64,000 bases of DNA from Pseudomonas cichorii (GCF_018343775.1 NZ_CP074349.1:2160001-2224000), one strand, 5' to 3'. Positions 22,796 to 32,300 are shown, numbered from the stretch's first letter. Numbers and translations: made by a program. Notes: a model not told the origin generated them from the letters alone.

Positions 22796-25522
22796 GTGAG
22801 CATTCTCAGCTATTTTAATAGGTCATCGTTGTGGGTGGCTTTGGCGGTCGTCAATATGTCGAGTATGGCATTGGCCGCCTCGACGCAATACAGTTATACA
22901 TCGCTGGGCCAACTGGAAACGGTCAACGGTCCTCGTACCGATTTGAACGATATAACCCGTTTTGCCTATGATGCTCAGGGTAATCTGGCCTCGGTGACCA
23001 ATGCACTTGGGCATGTGACAAGGCTGGCCAACTATGATGTACAGGGTAACCCTCAGAAAATAACCGACCCCAATGGTGCGGTGACAACACTGTCATATAC
23101 AACGAATGGTCTATTGGCGAGTACGACGCTTGGCAGCAGTACCACGCGGTTCGATTACAATGCCGTAGGCGATGTCATTAAAGTGACCGGTGGCAACGGT
23201 AATTGGGTTGAATACACTTACGATAATGCCCGGCGCTTGAAGACCATTCTTAATATTCTCGGCGAGAGTATTACTTATACACTGGATACACAGGGCAATC
23301 GTACCGCTGAAGTCATCAAGAACAGCAGTGGGGCTGTAGTTCGCCAGCAACGGCGTGCATTCGATGAGTTGGGGCGTCTGGTTCAGGTTGTGGGGGCTGC
23401 CAACCAGACTCGACGTTACAGCTATGACCTGAATGACAACCTGTCCAGTGACACCTCGGCACGAAGCCACAAGACCCAGCAATCTTTCGATGCACTGAAC
23501 CGGGTCATCAAGATTGTCGATCCGCTGCAAGGCTCTACTTCATTGGCTTACAACGCCGATGACCGGGTCACTCAGGTTGTCGATCCCCGGGGCGTAAAGA
23601 CCCAGTATGCCTATGACGGCCAAGGCAACCTGCTCAAGACCGTCAGCCCGGATACCGGGACCAGCACTTTTGTCTACGACGAGGCCAATAACCTGATTCG
23701 CAGCACGGATGCTCGTGGTGTCGTGACCGAGTACACCTACGATGCGCTCAATCGGCTGATCACTAAAAACTACCCGTCCACGCCTGCACTGAACATCAAG
23801 TTTCTCTACGATCAGACCACGGGCGGCAATTACGGCATCGGTCGCCGTACAGGGATCCAGGACAGCGCCGGACTGCTGAGTTACTCCTACGATGTTCAAG
23901 GCAACCTGGCCGGGCAGCAGCGTACGGTAGGTGTCAACAGCGGTACTTATAGCGAAACCCTGACTTATGGTTACGACGCCGCCGGCAACCTCATAAAGAT
24001 GGGGTATCCGTCCAGTATTGGTGTGACGTACGCCCGAAATACCGCCGGGCAGGTAGCAGGTATACAACTGGCAGTGGCTGGTAAAACCGTCACCCTGGCC
24101 AGCAACATTGCCTATCAACCCTTTGGCCCTGTCAGAACCTTGACCTGGGGTAACGGCATCCTGTTGTCGAAAACCTACGATCAGGACTATCAACTGACAC
24201 AGCAACACGTCGGCAACTGGCAAACGACTTATCGCTATGACGCTGACAGTAATATCAGTTCGACGACCCATAGCCTCTGGGGGGCGGTGCAGTATGAGTA
24301 CGATGCCTTGGGTCGTCTGACTCAGGAGCAGAACAGTACAATCAAAAAAGCCTATACCCTCGATGCGACCGGCAACCGTACACGACGCACCACCAGTAAT
24401 CTGGCCGGTAACAGCACCACTGAAACCCAGACGCTAGCCTATGCCAGCGACAGCAATCGACTGACCGGCATAAATGGCGCTACGGCACCAGTAGATGCCG
24501 CTGGCAACCACACACCGGTCAACGGATTGCGCCTTACCTATGACAGTCAAGGGCGTCTGAGTCAGGTCCATCAAGCCAGCATCTATCAGATCGCTGAATA
24601 CAAATACAACGCTTTGGGGCAGCGGGTCAGCAAGCGTGTTTACGATATGGGCAGCCAGGCGCTTATCGGTACAACGACGTACCTGTATGGCCCGAACGGA
24701 AAGCTCATTGGCCAGACCTTTTACGATGCAAATGGTTTGAAAACCAGCGGCCAATACTGGTTCTGGCTGGATGACATGCCTCTTGCCCAGTTGACGGCCA
24801 ATTTCTCTTCGTTGGGAGAAGTGAGCAGCAGCAAGCTGGTTTACCTGCATTCAGATCACCTGAATACTCCACGACTGGCAACTGACAGCACACAGGCTTT
24901 GCAATGGCGCTGGAGCAGTGATGCCTACGGGGTGGGTAAGCCTGATGAAGATGTTGACGGCGATGGTGCGGCGACCAGCGTAGCACTGCGCTTTCCGGGG
25001 CAGATCTACGACGCGCAGACGCAACTGAATTACAACTACTACAGGGATTACAACCCGGAAACCGGGCGGTATGTACAGAGTGATCCGATCGGGTTGGCAG
25101 GAGGGCTGAATACGTTTGGGTATGCCTATCAGAACCCGGTCAATTACTTTGACCCTGATGGGCGGTTAGTCTGGTTCTTTGGGCTTGGGGCCTTGGGAGG
25201 AACAGGAGCGGCTACCAGTGGGGCCGGCTTTTGGGGGATGGGTGCTGTATTGGGAGGCGCAGCTGCTGTAGCCACGATCCCTGGCTCAACACCTATGTAC
25301 GCAAAACCCAAGCCTGGCTCAAAGCCTAAAAACTGTCCGTCAGGAACAATACCTATCGATCAAGTGCCAGGTCTGGACAAGGATGACCTCCATGGCGTCA
25401 AAGATGGTGTGGGGGCCGGACCGCGTGACTGGACTGGGGTCGCACCCAATGGAGATGTCATAACGGGCGACTCAAACGGTGAAGCGGTCAATAATGGGCC
25501 TATCAGTACCTACTTACCTTGA
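22796..25522 (+). CDS. Exported RHS repeat protein, C-terminal half with variable toxin-like tip
   Basis: This is a 908-residue protein starting at GTG, with TGGAG nine bases upstream. It opens with its own signal peptide (about residues 1-28, SSLWVALAVVNMSSMALA). About fifteen YD repeats follow (YDAQGNL, YDALNRL, YDALGRL). The hyperconserved RHS core includes YLHSDHLNTPRLATDS and the pair SDPIGL (near residue 763) and FDPDGR (near 785), where RHS proteins are processed. Beyond it are a Gly/Ala-rich hydrophobic stretch and a tip of about 65 residues with DDLHGVKDGVGAGPRDWTG and NGDVITGDSNG. From memory this resembles tips called polymorphic toxin type 33. A DUF4279-like gene follows 12 bases later. 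Confidence 0.9.
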   Translation: MSILSYFNRSSLWVALAVVNMSSMALAASTQYSYTSLGQLETVNGPRTDLNDITRFAYDAQGNLASVTNALGHVTRLANYDVQGNPQKITDPNGAVTTLSYTTNGLLASTTLGSSTTRFDYNAVGDVIKVTGGNGNWVEYTYDNARRLKTILNILGESITYTLDTQGNRTAEVIKNSSGAVVRQQRRAFDELGRLVQVVGAANQTRRYSYDLNDNLSSDTSARSHKTQQSFDALNRVIKIVDPLQGSTSLAYNADDRVTQVVDPRGVKTQYAYDGQGNLLKTVSPDTGTSTFVYDEANNLIRSTDARGVVTEYTYDALNRLITKNYPSTPALNIKFLYDQTTGGNYGIGRRTGIQDSAGLLSYSYDVQGNLAGQQRTVGVNSGTYSETLTYGYDAAGNLIKMGYPSSIGVTYARNTAGQVAGIQLAVAGKTVTLASNIAYQPFGPVRTLTWGNGILLSKTYDQDYQLTQQHVGNWQTTYRYDADSNISSTTHSLWGAVQYEYDALGRLTQEQNSTIKKAYTLDATGNRTRRTTSNLAGNSTTETQTLAYASDSNRLTGINGATAPVDAAGNHTPVNGLRLTYDSQGRLSQVHQASIYQIAEYKYNALGQRVSKRVYDMGSQALIGTTTYLYGPNGKLIGQTFYDANGLKTSGQYWFWLDDMPLAQLTANFSSLGEVSSSKLVYLHSDHLNTPRLATDSTQALQWRWSSDAYGVGKPDEDVDGDGAATSVALRFPGQIYDAQTQLNYNYYRDYNPETGRYVQSDPIGLAGGLNTFGYAYQNPVNYFDPDGRLVWFFGLGALGGTGAATSGAGFWGMGAVLGGAAAVATIPGSTPMYAKPKPGSKPKNCPSGTIPIDQVPGLDKDDLHGVKDGVGAGPRDWTGVAPNGDVITGDSNGEAVNNGPISTYLP

Positions 25523-25534
25523 GGCTGTGGACAT

Positions 25535-25942
25535 ATGCATTCCTTCAAGTTTTCAGTTTCTTTGCGATTTTTTGGTCTGAACGTTGACCCGGATATCATT
25601 TGCCAGCAACTCGAGCGTTCCCCCAAGTGGAAGAATAAAATGGGTGATCCTAGAAAAGGCCCCGGCGGACAAGCGCTGGGTGGGGTGTACGACAGGCATT
25701 ATTGCTCTTTCAAGTTAGCGGATAAGCAGGACGGGGAGCTGCATGAGTTTCTGGAAAAGACGCTGACGGATCTTATGAGGCACGCCTCTACTTTTGAGTT
25801 GATCAATAAGAGTGGAGACCGAGCCGAGCTTTTCATCGGGTGGTACTCGCCGGGTAATACGGGCGCCATTCTTGACAGCTCTTTGCTGAGGAAAATGGGG
25901 GAGTTGAATATTGATTTGGCACTTGATGTTTATGGCTCTTGA
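25535..25942 (+). CDS. DUF4279-like protein, probable immunity protein
   Basis: This is a 135-residue cytoplasmic protein without signal or membrane helix. The N-terminal beta-strand followed by an acidic helix (FSVSLRFFGLNVDPDIICQQL) and the mid segment KMGDPRKGPGG are typical of the DUF4279 family. The C-terminal half (GDRAELFIGWYSPGNTGAIL, LLRKMGELNIDLALDVYG) also fits. DUF4279 proteins recur directly after polymorphic toxin tips and are regarded as immunity proteins. Here the ATG is 12 bases after the RHS stop. Binding to the tip is therefore inferred from position and family, not shown. Codon use is as AT-rich as the toxin tip, consistent with joint transfer. Confidence 0.78.
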   Translation: MHSFKFSVSLRFFGLNVDPDIICQQLERSPKWKNKMGDPRKGPGGQALGGVYDRHYCSFKLADKQDGELHEFLEKTLTDLMRHASTFELINKSGDRAELFIGWYSPGNTGAILDSSLLRKMGELNIDLALDVYGS

Positions 25943-26035
25943 TAATGGGTAACGTAAAGTTTTAAGGCCGTAGGGTTGCCTGAGGTGGCTATGTGTTTCT
26001 GGCCGCTTCAGGTCGACCATTCTTCCCGTCGTCAA

Positions 26036-26100
26036 CAGTGATGCCTACGGGGTCGGTCAGCCTGATGAAGATGTTGACGGCGCTGGTGCGGCGACCAGCG
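26036..26100 (+). pseudogene. Orphan rhs core fragment
   Basis: These 65 bases match 24916-24980 of the RHS gene at 62 positions, and similarity fades from about 26101. They correspond to the SDAYGVGKPDEDVDGDGAATS part of the core just before the toxin tip. No open frame continues from it, and no second tip or immunity gene follows. It looks like the remnant of an earlier rhs end left behind when the present tip and immunity gene replaced it by recombination. Confidence 0.75.
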
Positions 26101-26140
26101 CAGCCCTCCCATTCTGGGTATGTCTGAATCTTGATGTTGT

Positions 26141-26165
26141 GCTCCTGGCTTTTTCTGCCTGGAGC
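26141..26165 (+). terminator. Hairpin after the RHS module
   Basis: GCTCCTGGC (26141-26149) and GCCTGGAGC (26157-26165) pair with one mismatch across a T-rich loop, followed by CAATTTTC. It could end the transcript of the RHS and immunity genes. The U-run is poor, so this is tentative. Confidence 0.4.
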
Positions 26166-26364
26166 CAATTTTCAACGCCCGAAAAATAAATGACACAGAC
26201 CAGGGAGAGGGGCCTTTCTTCCTCGGAATCCAGGGTTATGGTTTTTTGTAGCCTCTGCGCACTTTTTCATTCGCTGATCGTTCTCTTCTCAAGGTCACAA
26301 CTCATCTACGCTTGGCGAATGATGGCAATATGCTAATCAAATCCTTGACGTTCATTTGTAACAG

Positions 26365-27141
26365 ATGAATACTGTGCATATTCATATATATGACTGGATG
26401 AATCAGGGAATGAATAAGCTCTCAAGTGATGAACGTCTGCCGCTCTACCAACGTCTGCGTGATTGCCTGGCCGAGCAGATCGCCAATAATCGCTGGCGTC
26501 CGGGGGAGGCGATTCCTACCGAGGCGGCGCTTTCCGCCGAGTATTGCCTGTCTACCGGCACGGTGCGCAAAGCCATCGACATCCTGGTCAATGACAACAT
26601 CCTCGAACGTCAGCAGGGGCGTGGCACCTTCATTCGACGTGCGCAGTTCCAGTCTTCGCTGTTCCGCTTCTTCCGTTTCCAGACCGAGTCCGGCGTCCGG
26701 CAGGTTCCGGAAAGCCGGATTCTGTCTATCGAGCCCGTTGCTGCGCCGTCGGCGGTCAGCCATGCCCTGGGGCTGCTCCCGGATGCGCCGGTGATTCGCA
26801 TGATCCGCCTGAGACTGCTGGATGCCCAGCCGGTTTTGACCGAAGAGATCTGGCTGCCTCGGGTTCAGTTCCAGGCCCTGCTGGAAGTGGACCTGAACGC
26901 TCAGGGGCCTTTGCTCTATCCGATCTATGAACAGCTGTGCGGTCAGGTTGTGGCGTATGCCGAGGAAACCCTGACAGCCGAGTCCGTTACTGACGTCTAT
27001 GCCCGCATGTTGCAGGTTCAGACTGGCAGCCCGGTCGTGGTGATCGAGCGGCTGGCGCGCAATTACGCCGGTGAGCCGCTGGAATGGCGTCGCTCCCGTG
27101 GTCATGCCAGTCATTTCCGTTACAGCGTAGAAATTCGCTGA
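26365..27141 (+). CDS. GntR family regulator, HutC/UTRA type
   Basis: This is a regulator of up to 258 residues. Starts at 26365, 26398 and 26410 are all in frame and none has a clear ribosome binding site; the conserved part begins only at LPLYQRLRD, so 26410 is possible. An N-terminal winged helix (LAEQIANNRWRPGEAIPTE, STGTVRKAIDIL, QQGRGTFI) is followed by a UTRA ligand domain (about residues 105-255; PVIRMIRLRLLDAQPVLTEEIWL, GSPVVVIERLARNYAGEPLEW). It lies 47 bases before an MFS carrier and an amidohydrolase on the same strand and probably controls them in response to their substrate. Confidence 0.9.
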   Translation: MNTVHIHIYDWMNQGMNKLSSDERLPLYQRLRDCLAEQIANNRWRPGEAIPTEAALSAEYCLSTGTVRKAIDILVNDNILERQQGRGTFIRRAQFQSSLFRFFRFQTESGVRQVPESRILSIEPVAAPSAVSHALGLLPDAPVIRMIRLRLLDAQPVLTEEIWLPRVQFQALLEVDLNAQGPLLYPIYEQLCGQVVAYAEETLTAESVTDVYARMLQVQTGSPVVVIERLARNYAGEPLEWRRSRGHASHFRYSVEIR

Positions 27142-27187
27142 GTCTTCAATTCCGTCATTCACTGCACGCTTCATAAGGATATTGCGC

Positions 27188-28474
27188 ATGTTCAGTTGGT
27201 ATCGCGAAGTCACATCACGGGAACGCAAGACGTTTTGGGCCTGCTTCGGCGGATGGTCGCTGGATGCGCTGGAAGTACAGATGTTCGGTCTGGCGATTCC
27301 GGCGCTGATCGCCGCTTTTGCCTTGAGCAAGGGCGACGCCGGCATGATCAGTGCCGTCACTCTGGTCACTTCGGCGCTGGGTGGTTGGGTGGGCGGTACA
27401 TTGTCTGACCGTTATGGCCGGGTCCGCACCCTGCAATTGATGATTCTGTGGTTCTCGTTCTTCACCTTCCTGTCGGCGTTCGTGACCGGCTTCAACCAGT
27501 TGCTGATCGTCAAGGCCCTGCAAGGCTTTGGTATCGGTGGCGAGTGGGCGGCGGGCGCGGTGTTGATGGCCGAGACCATTCAGTCCAAATACCGCGGCAA
27601 GGTGATGGGCACCGTACAAAGTGCCTGGGCCGTGGGTTGGGGCATGGCGGTTCTGCTGTTTACCCTGATCTATTCGTTCGTGCCGCAGGATATTGCCTGG
27701 CGAGTAATGTTCGGCGTCGGTCTGCTGCCTGCCTTGCTGATCATCTGGGTGCGTCGCAACGTTGAAGAGCCGGACAGCTATCAGCGCATGCACAAGGAAA
27801 AGGCCTCGTCGGGCAACTTTTTCAAATCCATGGCAGGCATTTTCCGTCCTGAGCTGCTGCGCGTGACGCTGCTGGGCGGTCTGTTGGGGCTGGGTGCGCA
27901 CGGTGGCTACCACGCGGTCATGACCTGGTTGCCGACCTTTCTCAAGACCGAACGCAATCTTTCGGTGCTGAGTTCCGGTGGTTATCTGGCAGTGATCATC
28001 TTCGCCTTCTGGTGTGGCTGTATCACCAGCGGCATGCTGATCGACCGCATTGGTCGTCGCAAGAACATCGTGCTGTTCGCGCTGTGCTGCATCGTTACCG
28101 TGCAGTGTTATCTGATGTTGCCGCTGAGCAACACACAGATGCTGTTCCTCGGTTTCCCGCTGGGTTTCTTCGCGGCAGGTATTCCCGCCAGTCTCGGCTC
28201 GTTCTTCAACGAGCTGTACCCGGCAGATGTGCGCGGGGCAGGGGTTGGCTTCTGCTACAACTTCGGCCGTGTGCTGTCGGCGGTGTTCCCGTTCCTGGTC
28301 GGACACATGAGCGAATCCATGTCGTTGGGTACGGCGATCGGTATCGATGCCGGGATCGCCTACGGCGTGGCAATGGTTGCTGCGCTCTGCTTGCCTGAAA
28401 CCCGAGGACGCACTCTGCAAGGCGCGCCTGACAACGCGGATGCCACCGAAAAGGGCACACCACAGCAGGCCTGA
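27188..28474 (+). CDS. MFS transporter, organic acid/sugar acid type
   Basis: This is a 428-residue carrier with 12 helices. ATG 27188 follows the sequence AAGGATATTGCGC, giving an AAGGA site. Motif A (GGTLSDRYGRVRTLQ) after helix 2 and GFGIGGEWAAGAVLMAE in helix 4 place it in the proton-coupled metabolite group that includes aromatic acid and sialate carriers. The second motif A (GMLIDRIGRRKN) is also clear. Between a GntR regulator and a COG3618 amidohydrolase, it probably imports the compound that the hydrolase or its pathway degrades, such as an aromatic dicarboxylate or sugar lactone; the substrate is not determined. Confidence 0.9.
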   Translation: MFSWYREVTSRERKTFWACFGGWSLDALEVQMFGLAIPALIAAFALSKGDAGMISAVTLVTSALGGWVGGTLSDRYGRVRTLQLMILWFSFFTFLSAFVTGFNQLLIVKALQGFGIGGEWAAGAVLMAETIQSKYRGKVMGTVQSAWAVGWGMAVLLFTLIYSFVPQDIAWRVMFGVGLLPALLIIWVRRNVEEPDSYQRMHKEKASSGNFFKSMAGIFRPELLRVTLLGGLLGLGAHGGYHAVMTWLPTFLKTERNLSVLSSGGYLAVIIFAFWCGCITSGMLIDRIGRRKNIVLFALCCIVTVQCYLMLPLSNTQMLFLGFPLGFFAAGIPASLGSFFNELYPADVRGAGVGFCYNFGRVLSAVFPFLVGHMSESMSLGTAIGIDAGIAYGVAMVAALCLPETRGRTLQGAPDNADATEKGTPQQA

Positions 28475-28521
28475 TCGGCCCCCTCTCTGCGCGGTGTCAC
28501 GGCACCGCGCTCATTTAGTAG

Positions 28522-29376
28522 ATGAGTTCCATGACTGACCCCTGTAGTTCGCCGATTCTCGGTATCGATGCTCATGCCCATGTCTTCGGTAATGGTGTGA
28601 GCCTGATTCCAGGTCTACGTTATACCCCTGATTACGAAGCCACTTTGCAGTCCTATCTGGCGAATTTGCGCGAGCATGGCCTGAGCCATGGTGTGCTGGT
28701 GCAGCCCAGTTTTCTGGGCACGGACAATCAATACCTGCTCGATGCCCTGGCTCACGCGCCTGGCCAACTGCGCGGTGTAGCGGTGGTGGATAACACCATC
28801 AGCCGTTCGGCGTTGCAGCGCCTGGCCGATCAGGGTGTTGTCGGCATCAGGTTGAATCTGATGGGCAGGCCTTTGCCGGATTTCAGCGAGCCGGGCTGGC
28901 GGGACCTGTTCAAGAATGTCTGGGCGTTGGGCTGGCACATTGAGTTGCATCGCCATGTGGCTGATCTCCCGGGGCTGATTCGCGACCTGCTGCCGTTTGG
29001 CTGCAAGATCGTGGTCGATCATTTTGGTCGGCCCGACGCGAGCGTCGGCGTCGACGATCCGGCTTTTCAGGCCTTGCTGGAGCTGGGCCTGAGCGGGCAG
29101 ATCTGGATGAAGGTTTCTGCCATCTACCGCCTGGGCGGCAGCGATGAGCAGAACATGGCTTTCGCCAATGCTGCACTGCCTTTGCTGGTCCAGGCTTTCG
29201 GCGCGCGTCGCATGGTCTGGGGCAGTGACTGGCCGCATACCCAGCATGAGCATCACGTCAGCTACGCCACGGTAGTCGAGCAGTTTCGCAACCTCGATTG
29301 CCCGGCCCCGATCAAGCAGAGCATGCTGATCGAGGCGGCGCAGTCGTTGTTCGATTTTTCTGTTGTCGAGCTCTGA
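28522..29376 (+). CDS. Amidohydrolase of the COG3618 group (pyrone-dicarboxylate hydrolase-like)
   Basis: This is a 284-residue TIM-barrel enzyme; ATG 28522 and 28531 are both possible. It shows DAHAHVF at the first strand, VDHFGRPD near residue 170 and GSDWPHTQ near residue 234. These are the signature sites of amidohydrolase_2/COG3618 proteins such as LigI (2-pyrone-4,6-dicarboxylate hydrolase) and galactarolactone isomerase. The family acts on lactones without a tightly bound metal in LigI. The neighbouring carrier and GntR regulator suggest a small catabolic unit for an aromatic ring-cleavage lactone or sugar-acid lactone. The rest of such a pathway is not in the window. Its stop lies eight bases from the convergent RND gene. 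Confidence 0.82.
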   Translation: MSSMTDPCSSPILGIDAHAHVFGNGVSLIPGLRYTPDYEATLQSYLANLREHGLSHGVLVQPSFLGTDNQYLLDALAHAPGQLRGVAVVDNTISRSALQRLADQGVVGIRLNLMGRPLPDFSEPGWRDLFKNVWALGWHIELHRHVADLPGLIRDLLPFGCKIVVDHFGRPDASVGVDDPAFQALLELGLSGQIWMKVSAIYRLGGSDEQNMAFANAALPLLVQAFGARRMVWGSDWPHTQHEHHVSYATVVEQFRNLDCPAPIKQSMLIEAAQSLFDFSVVEL

Positions 29377-29384
29377 TCCAGCGA

Positions 29385-32300
29385 TCAGCCTTTGGGTGCC
29401 TGGATCCGGTAACAGACCAGGTACAAGGCGGGCAGGAAGAACAGCGTCAACACGGTGGCTATCGCAATACCACCGATCATGGCGTAGGCCATGGGTCCCC
29501 AGAAAACTTCACGGGCAATGGGGATCATCCCCAGGCTGGCGGCCGCTGCCGTCAACAGAATCGGCCTGCAGCGGTGCTCGGTGGCCTTGACCACCGCCGT
29601 CCAGGCATCTTCGCCTGCCGCCATGAACTCATCGATCTGTGTCACCAGAATCACCGAGTTGCGGATGATGATGCCGATCAGCGCCAGTACGCCAAGAATC
29701 GCCACAAAGCCCAGCGGATAACCTGTCAGCAGCAGGGCGGCGACTACGCCAATCAGGCCCAGCGGCACGACACTGACCACCAGCAGCAGCTTTTTCACGC
29801 TGTGCAACTGGATCATCAGGAAGCTCGCCACCAACAGCAGCATCAAGGGCACCACTTTCAGGATCGGCCCCTGTGAGCGGGCGCTGGCTTCTACCGCGCC
29901 GCCTGTGGCCACCGAGTAGCGCACCGGCAATTGATCGGTGAAAGCCTTGACCTGCGGTTGCAACTGTTTGACCAGTGCTGCCGGTTGCAGGTGACCGATC
30001 ACGTTGGCCTTCAGCGTGATAGTCGGCAGGCGATCACGACGCCAGACCAGTGGCTGCTCCTGTTCGTAGCTCAGGGTGGCGAATGCCATCAGCGGTACTG
30101 TGGCGCCGTTGGGTGTCGGGATCTGCAGGCTGCTCAGGGTTTGCAGGGAACTGCGCTCCTGATCTTCGGCACGGCCTATCAAGTCGATCAGGTAAGTGTC
30201 ATCGCGCACCTGAGTGATGCTGGTGCCGGTGACCAGGCTGTTGAGGATCTGCGCGACGTCTTCGGACGACAAGCCGAACTGGCGCACCTTGTCCTGAGCG
30301 ATATGAATCTTGAGCACCTTGCCCGGCTCGTTCCAGTCATAAATGACCTGACCGATATTGGGGTTGGCATCCAGGATGGCGGCTAGGGCCATGGCATTGC
30401 TGCGAACCTGTTCGATGTCCGGGCCGCTGACCCGATACTGCACCGGCCAGCCCACGGGCGGCCCCATGTTCAGGAGTTGCACGTAGCCGCCCACACCGAC
30501 AAAGTCATCGCGAAAGCGTTGGCGCAGACGTTCGATCAGGCGGTCACGGCCTTCGCCACCCCGGCTGACAATCACCAGTTGCCCATAGAACGGGTTGTTC
30601 AACTGTTGGTCCAGCGGCAGATAGAAACGCACGGCGCCTTTGCCCACATAGGAACTCCAGCGAAGAATGTCCGGATCGTCCTTGAGCGTGGCCTCGAAGC
30701 GGTCCATGGTCTGGCGGGTGCCTTCGATCGAGCCGTTCTGCGGCATGTAGATATCCACCAGGATTTCCGGGCGATCGGAGTCGGGGAAGAACTGGTTTTG
30801 CAGCAGCTTGCCGGCAAACAGCGAGCCGACAAAGACCAGGGCCGTGACGCCGATCACCCACCAGCGATGCTTGAGAGCCTGCAACAGCACGCGCTGGAAG
30901 GCGCGCATCCAGGCGCTGTTGTGTGCCTGATGGCCCTCGGGTTTTTTCAGGATATAGATGCCGATCAGTGGCGCGAACAGCACTGCCACCAGCCAGGACA
31001 GCAGCAGGGCGACGGCAATGACCGCAAACATGGTGAACACGTATTCACCCGCCGAACTGGAGTTCAGGCCAATGGGCACGAAACCGGCGACGGTCACCAG
31101 CGTGCCGGTGAGCATTGGAAAGGCGGTCGAGGTGTAGGCAAACGTCGCGGCCTGTTGCAGGGAGTCTCCGCCTTCAAGCCGGGTGACCATCATCTCCACG
31201 GTGATCATCGCGTCATCCACCAGCAGCCCCAGGGCAATGATCAGGGCCCCGAGTGAAATGCGCTGCATGGTGATGCCGCTGTATTCCATGAAGACAAACA
31301 CCAGCGCCAGTACCAGCGGAATCGAGCAGGCCACCACCAGACCTGCGCGGATACCCAGGCTGATGAAGCTCACCACCAGCACGATCAGGATCGCCTCGAA
31401 CAGGGCGCGGGTGAAACCACCGATGGCCTTGTCGACCACATCGGCCTGGCTGGACACCAGATGCACATCGATGCCCAGCGGCAGTTCGCCGGTGAGTTCA
31501 TCGATACGCTGTTGCAGACGGTTGCCGAACTCCTGAATATTGCCGCCTTGCTTCATCGCCACTGCCAGGCCAATGGCGGGCTGACCGTTGAAGCGAAACA
31601 GCGAGGAGGGTGGGTCTGCATAGCGACGTTCGACCGTTGCCAGATCGCTCAGGCGAAAGAAGCGGTCGCCAAAGCGCAGGTTCACTGCCAGCAGGTCCTG
31701 TTCGTTGGTGAACTGGCCGCTGGTACGCACGGCAATACGTTCCGGTCCGGCTTCCATGACTCCGGCCGGTGTGACCGAGTTCTGTGCCTGAAGACTTTGC
31801 AGCACCTGGCGCTGATCGATGCCCAGCGCCGCCAGTTTGCGGATGGAGAAGTTCAGGTAGATGACTTCGCGCTGGGCGCCCAGCAGTTCGATCTTGCCCA
31901 GGTTCGGTACGCTGCGGATATCCGCCCGGACCTGTTCGACATAATCGCGCAACTGGCGGAATGACAGGCCGTCGGCGGTGAAGGCGTAGATGCTGCCGAA
32001 CACATCGCCGAATTCGTCGTTGAAGGCTGGGCCCTGAATGCCGCTGGGCAATTCGCCGCGAACGTCCATGATCTTCTTGCGCACCTGATACCAGGCGGCG
32101 GGAATATCGGCGCTGCGGGTTTCACTCTTGAGGAACACGAAGATCGTCGATTCGCCTGCCAGCGTGTAGCTCTTCACGTAATCCAGCGCGTCGATTTCTT
32201 CGAGCTTCTTTTCCAGGCGGTCGGTTACCTGCTGCAAGGTGTCGGGCAATGTCGCGCCCGGCCAGCGTGCCTGGATGACCATGGTCTTGATGGCGAAAGA

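Larger units (their letters stand above)
25943..26364. other. Intergenic region after the RHS module
   Basis: No intact gene is supported. The stretch holds a displaced fragment of the rhs core (26036-26100), a hairpin at 26141-26165 and an AT-rich segment toward the GntR regulator. The latter, around 26320-26400, probably carries that gene's promoter. Confidence 0.5.

Noticed and set aside
21458..25522. RHS gene as a simple pseudogene broken by a stop codon
   Set aside because: Two in-frame stops alone would fit, but the second part has a new start, ribosome binding site and signal peptide, so a functional split is more likely.
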